A stretch of 64,000 nucleotides of DNA. Source: Corythucha ciliata. Lineage: Eukaryota > Arthropoda > Insecta > Hemiptera > Tingidae. Of the stretch, positions 59,891 to 64,000 are shown piece after piece. The notes under the pieces are model-generated. The model was given only the letters and a program-made list of their open reading frames with translations. It did no database searches and had not been told where the DNA came from. Position 1 is the first letter of the stretch, and every line of letters begins with the position of its first letter. The position numbers and the translations under genes were made by a program. Where the stretch lies: the NCBI GenBank assembly GCA_038030265.1, contig CM075941.1, positions 59,187,952-59,251,951 of the forward strand, read 5' to 3'.

Positions 59891-62515
59891 TTCTTAGGCC
59901 TCCGAAAATGTTACATATTATGTAAATAACTCATTAATTTGATTTGAATAATAAAAGTTGCATTCTAAAAGTTGGTATTTCTGAACGTTCTATTTTGTTA
60001 TCGGACGCCCATACGCAACAGGTTACTCATTTCGGATCATTTTAGTTTATTTTTAGGTTTATAATTTTTAAAAAATTTGAAGTAAATAATGAGTTCGCTG
60101 TGCAGCATAGTTGTTTTGTTTTTTCGTTTTCGATTCAAGCAAACTGTTCATCAGAGTTCTCTTTCACTGGGTCATTAATAAACATGACCTTGTAGTGGAC
60201 TATTGATGACATAAATCTGGTCAAGTCAACCTCTTCGTTCACCCTCGGGGGGAAAAGAGAGAGAGAGAGAGTGAGTGAAAGACAAAAGGACATGTATAAA
60301 AAAAAAAGGAATACACGCGAGCTTTAAAAACAGAGAGGGCGGACGACTGACGGGGGTGAAATATTGGTGCAACAAAGCAATGGGGTGCACCACTTCCCTC
60401 CTCCTCCACCCCACACACTTGAACAAGTTTTATAATTAAAATCGGCCCAAACTGACTTGTTCATTGACCGACTGGATGGGGAAAGTCTCGCAAATTAATA
60501 GCGTTAAAGGAACGAGATTTTTTTTTTTTTTTTTTGCATTTTCAGTAGGTGGTGGGTTTGAAAGTGCGAACGGGGTGCGGGGAAGGGTAGGAGGGTGAAA
60601 GCGTTGGTTGTGATTAACGGCTTATTAGTTCCATTGTCCTTTCAAAAAACAAGACGGGCGGATTTAAATCAGAAATAATGACAAATTAATGCACAATTAT
60701 GAGACTGATTGTTATCACGCTGGCGTCAACTCGACGCACGAAAGCTTCAATTATTATTCGTTAAAAAAATTATTAAAAACCGTGAAAAATGAGCACTAGG
60801 ACCCCCGTTCACAAGCTCTATGTTATGCATCTGGGTCGGGGAGGAGCGGCACTATACCTGCCAGGGGGCCACTCAGCTCTTCTTATGCGGTCCTAGCACG
60901 TTGATCAGTGCTGGATCGAGAACATGAATGCTCACCAGTCATTTCAAGTCAGCGAATGCTCCCCCCAATGGTCTGGTTCGGGGAGCAGCGCTTGCCCCCC
61001 CCCCCATTCGATGTTTTTAGGAAGCGAGAAGACAAATGGCATCGTGTTGAATTTGCCTCCTAAAAATTATCGTCCGCACATTTCCACAACATGATTCGGG
61101 TTCACCAACCAGATGTGCAGACAGAGCCAGATCTGCAAACTTTGTGCTTTCAAAGAGCCAAATATAACCACAGAAGCTGCTTGTTTTTATGGAGCCAAAC
61201 GTGGAATTGGTTTTCGAATTGGCCAAAATAACAAAATTGGGTTCCCTTAGTGCCGAACCCGCGAAATTTCTTCTAAGAAGGCCACAAACGTGTGAAATTT
61301 CAGTCTTGAATCCCGTGAAATATGACTTTTTTAATGAGTCAACCCCGCAAATCAGGATTTTGTGGGAATCAATCCTTTAAAATTGATTTTTCAATGGGCC
61401 AAATCTTTGAAATTTGAGCTTGAAGGGGTGAAAACGGTCAATTCTAGCAATCTAACCAAGACAATTCCAGTCAATACCATTAAGAAGAGGAATGTGACTC
61501 GTGTTCGTCTCCAATAGTAAGGTTCTCTAACGGAAATAGTAGAGGAGTTGGAATCAAGGCAGGCGACGACAGTTCACAGTCGATGGGGGTAGTGAATTAT
61601 TTTACAAAACAGGATTTTATTTAAAAAGCATTCATTTAAATAAGGGGCTTGAGAGTAATTAACTTGGGGGGGATAATTTTATCAAATTGGGAAAGGACTC
61701 GGCAGGTTACGATCGAGTTGGCATTGCATTGTTAGCTATAGCCCCGTTCATGTAAGTTCTACATTGGAAGCTTGCTGCAAATCGTTTTTTTGTTTTTTTT
61801 TTTTCAATAACTCAGTCTTGATGGCATTGTAGGCATCAAAATTACGTAAAATGGAACTTAAGTGACTACGCTGGGGGATTATGGAAGGAAGGATCGCCGC
61901 TATCCAAAAAAAAAAATGAAAATAAATCGGTGCCGGTCCTTGCTCGTGAGTATCCTATCGCTCAACATTTGACATCTTGTCATAAATAAAAATGTACCGG
62001 CCGCTATAAGTTCTTCGGCCTCCTTGAAATTTCTAGATTTTTGAGTGCAATCACACGCTTCACAAATTTCGTCAATTCTTAGCATTTTCGCGAGAAAAAA
62101 AAAGTAAGAATAAATAAGCAAAAACGCACTAAAATAACAAAACTGAACTGAAACTCCCTTGTAATCAAGACCGTTTGTTTACATTTGATCTGGACTGTAT
62201 TAATTCATTTTCCTGCCATGGCCACAGCGCTCTCGTTCTGTGACAAACAAGAGACGTAAATGGCTGATGGCAAGGGAAACTCGTGATCTAGGGGCCCGTC
62301 CCAACGAAACAAGGACCTCGGGGATACGATCAACAAAACTAAAGGGCCTAGCCTCGTCTCCTCGTATGGCGACATTCTAATCTTAAGAAAAAAGGAAAAT
62401 AACGTCATTTCAAGCGAGCTCACGCAGTAAGTTGCTTATTTTTTACGTCTATCCATAGTTGGATTGACTTTTTTTCTCGAATTAGCAGGATGAATGCCCA
62501 GAGATTGCGGTTCTC
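59891..62515. other. Long stretch without a supported gene
   Basis: Contains a (GA)n run near 60257-60271, a short copy of the CCCCCGTTCACAAGCTC repeat at 60801-60835, C-tracts near 60996, and family B repeat at 61200-61505 (listed separately). Confidence 0.45.
61200..61505 (-). repeat. AT-rich ~30-bp family B, inverted copy
   Basis: Read on minus, 61505-61280 follows 2655-2870 closely: both have GGTTAGAT, GACNGTTTTCACCCCTT, AAGCNCAAATTTCA and GGGGTTGACTCATTAAAAA in order. Confidence 0.75.
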
Positions 62516-62966
62516 CAATGGGGAACTTGCACGAATGCCCGATTTGGGGGAAAAGTATACCAGTGAATTGGCACATGTGTACAAAGATATCAACGGTAGT
62601 TGCAGGCCGATTGGTGCGTCTGGTGATTTTTAAATCAATTTCAAAGTTCTTCAGGAGGGGATGGATGGTGCGAGGGAAAAATGACATCAAAGAGCAGTTT
62701 TGAAGCATTTGAGGAAACTCTAAAATGTTTTGTTTACAAATAACAAGAAAAATTAAACCCTAGAAAACGCGTCTTCCCCCCTCTTCCCAACACCGTCCAT
62801 TTCATTAACTGCTCTTTGACGTAATCAAACCCCCACTCAACATTTTTAAAAATTCGCTTTAAAAAACCCTTGCTTGATTTCAGTGTTTAATCTGGGCAAT
62901 TGTCTTGTTGAAGAGCCCTAGCTCTTCAAGAAACAACAGATTGACAAATGTGCAAGTTCCCCATTG
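62516..62966. mobile_element. Candidate MITE with perfect 17-bp terminal inverted repeats
   Basis: CAATGGGGAACTTGCAC at 62516-62532 is the exact reverse complement of 62950-62966. An inner inverted pair with TCAAAGAGCAGTT lies at about 62685-62697 and 62811-62823. No target duplication is visible, and the short open frames are not convincing. Confidence 0.5.
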
Positions 62967-63319
62967 CTATTATTTTCGTCCTTATGCAGCACTGAGACTT
63001 CTTCAGTCATAGCTGACAGATCGGGACACATATTCGAACGAAGTCCGATTGATGTGGTTCATTTTATCCAAATAAATTCATTACTGTTTATGGAAGTTTG
63101 TTCTTACAGAACACCAACACACAAAACGATCTAGACATGTAGAAAACGACAATTGATAACATGGTGACAACCTTGACGTGGGACAAAATGGTGTCAGAAT
63201 TACAGTTAGTTCCGCGTCTCCGCGAGTTTTGTGAATGAGCCGCGACGTTGACGAGTCCGGATATCTTCATTTTTTGAAAGTCTGTTCCCAGCGATGCCAG
63301 ATCCACCTATCCCGCCGCC

Positions 63320-64000
63320 TATTCCTCACCATCAACAGCCACACCCATGCCCATGGTCTCGATAGTTCTAATTTCAAAATTAAGGAGCGACTTTTCCAAG
63401 AGGACGATTTAAATTTAGATCGGGCGCTGGTAATTTACAAGTCGCTTGAGTTGACAAAAGCCCAAGCCGAGTCTTTACAACAGGGCGAGTCTTCAAATTT
63501 ATACAAAATAATATCTACAAGAAGAGATGGACCCAGCTATGCACATCATGCGCATGCCTTTCAGTCGTCAACGCGCCAAACTCAGTTCCACCCCCGACCC
63601 TCTCATCATGACAGCCGCCAACAACAATACGCCGAGGTTCAAGGCATTCAACACCCACACGTTCATCATCCTGTTCTTCTCCACGCCGCGGTTTCAAGGA
63701 CAGTCATCTACTTGTGGACGTTGCGGTCAAGTACATCGCACAAAATGTCCCGCGCACGGTAAAACTTGTCTAACTTGTCAAATACCCAATCAGTTTTCTA
63801 AAATGGGCCGTTCTCGTTTTGTAAAAATTCTACAACAGTCATCGTCTAACAGTCAATCTTTTGCTAACAATGATAATTCAGCTTTTTCCAACAATGATAA
63901 CCAAGCTTATATTTTCAATTTATCGTCACCTACTTTCCACTCAGAATGGTCCATCAATTTGCACATTAATGATCACGTCATTCCCACTCAACTAGACACA
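63320..64000 (+). pseudogene. Gypsy gag and start of protease, running off the window
   Basis: Plus strand: IKERLFQEDDLNLDRALVIY and LELTKAQAESLQ are the end of Gypsy capsid. A His/Gln-rich linker follows, then after a +1 shift near 63690 the knuckles CGRCGQVHRTKC and CLTCQIPNQFSKM; the second has lost its His/Cys pattern. SINLHINDHVIPTQLDT begins the protease and ends at its catalytic Asp-Thr at the window edge. TGGTGACAACCTTGACGTGG near 63161 resembles the leader of such elements, and AATAAA at 63071 could mark an LTR, both uncertain. Confidence 0.75.

Overview
The window is AT-rich eukaryotic DNA made almost entirely of mobile elements and their remains. It contains introns with GT..AG borders, a P-element/THAP9-type transposase, a PIF/Harbinger pair, Gypsy and BEL/Pao LTR-retrotransposon fragments, non-LTR (LINE) fragments, a tRNA-like SINE-type sequence, foldback elements and MITEs. 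This mix suggests an animal, most likely an arthropod. Species and chromosome cannot be read from the sequence. No confident host gene was found, only two weak exon-like stretches (minus strand 21049-21203, plus strand 24675-24745). Positions 18617-19116 are a run of 500 N.

Layout, left to right. 932-10605 is an apparently complete P-element-like transposon. It has near-identical inverted termini beginning CAAGGTG, a perfect 8-bp target duplication (GTAGGCTC) and a second inverted pair just inside the termini. Its minus-strand transposase gene has six exons that join in frame to 966 codons. 11284-12229 is a foldback structure with arms of about 346 bp. 14026-14164 is a palindromic MITE. 15445-16844 is a non-autonomous hAT-like element with a perfect 8-bp target duplication (TTCGTGGG) and an internal tRNA-like sequence. 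LINE fragments (17925-18148 and 19830-20695, both minus) and a BEL/Pao integrase fragment (19117-19459) surround the gap. 23986-25188 is a TA-flanked element with CACTGAGA termini that holds an exon-like stretch.

28964-32471 holds a Harbinger pair: a decayed transposase gene on plus, and a convergent Myb/SANT-like DNA-binding gene on minus whose five recognised exons are all open. 36730-41194 (minus) is a chimera of two Gypsy elements fused in frame at about 39507. 41949-42400 is a second foldback element, and 44020-44671 is the 3' end of a LINE. Further Gypsy remains lie at 47560-48195 (+), 52322-56150 (-, one LTR end recognisable, reverse transcriptase deleted), 58470-59890 (+, containing a perfect 82-bp inverted repeat) and 63320-64000 (+, gag running off the window).

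Between these lie hundreds of degenerate tandem copies of units about 30 bp long. One family (core CCGCGAATTAGCG) fills 49500-51130 and 56260-58110, with smaller patches at 19.5 and 43.5 kb. A second AT-rich family with the same period occurs near 2.5, 43.0, 49.2, 56.7 and 61.3 kb. The only systems that look recently functional are the P-like transposon and possibly the Harbinger Myb-like gene; the retroelements carry stops, frameshifts and deletions.
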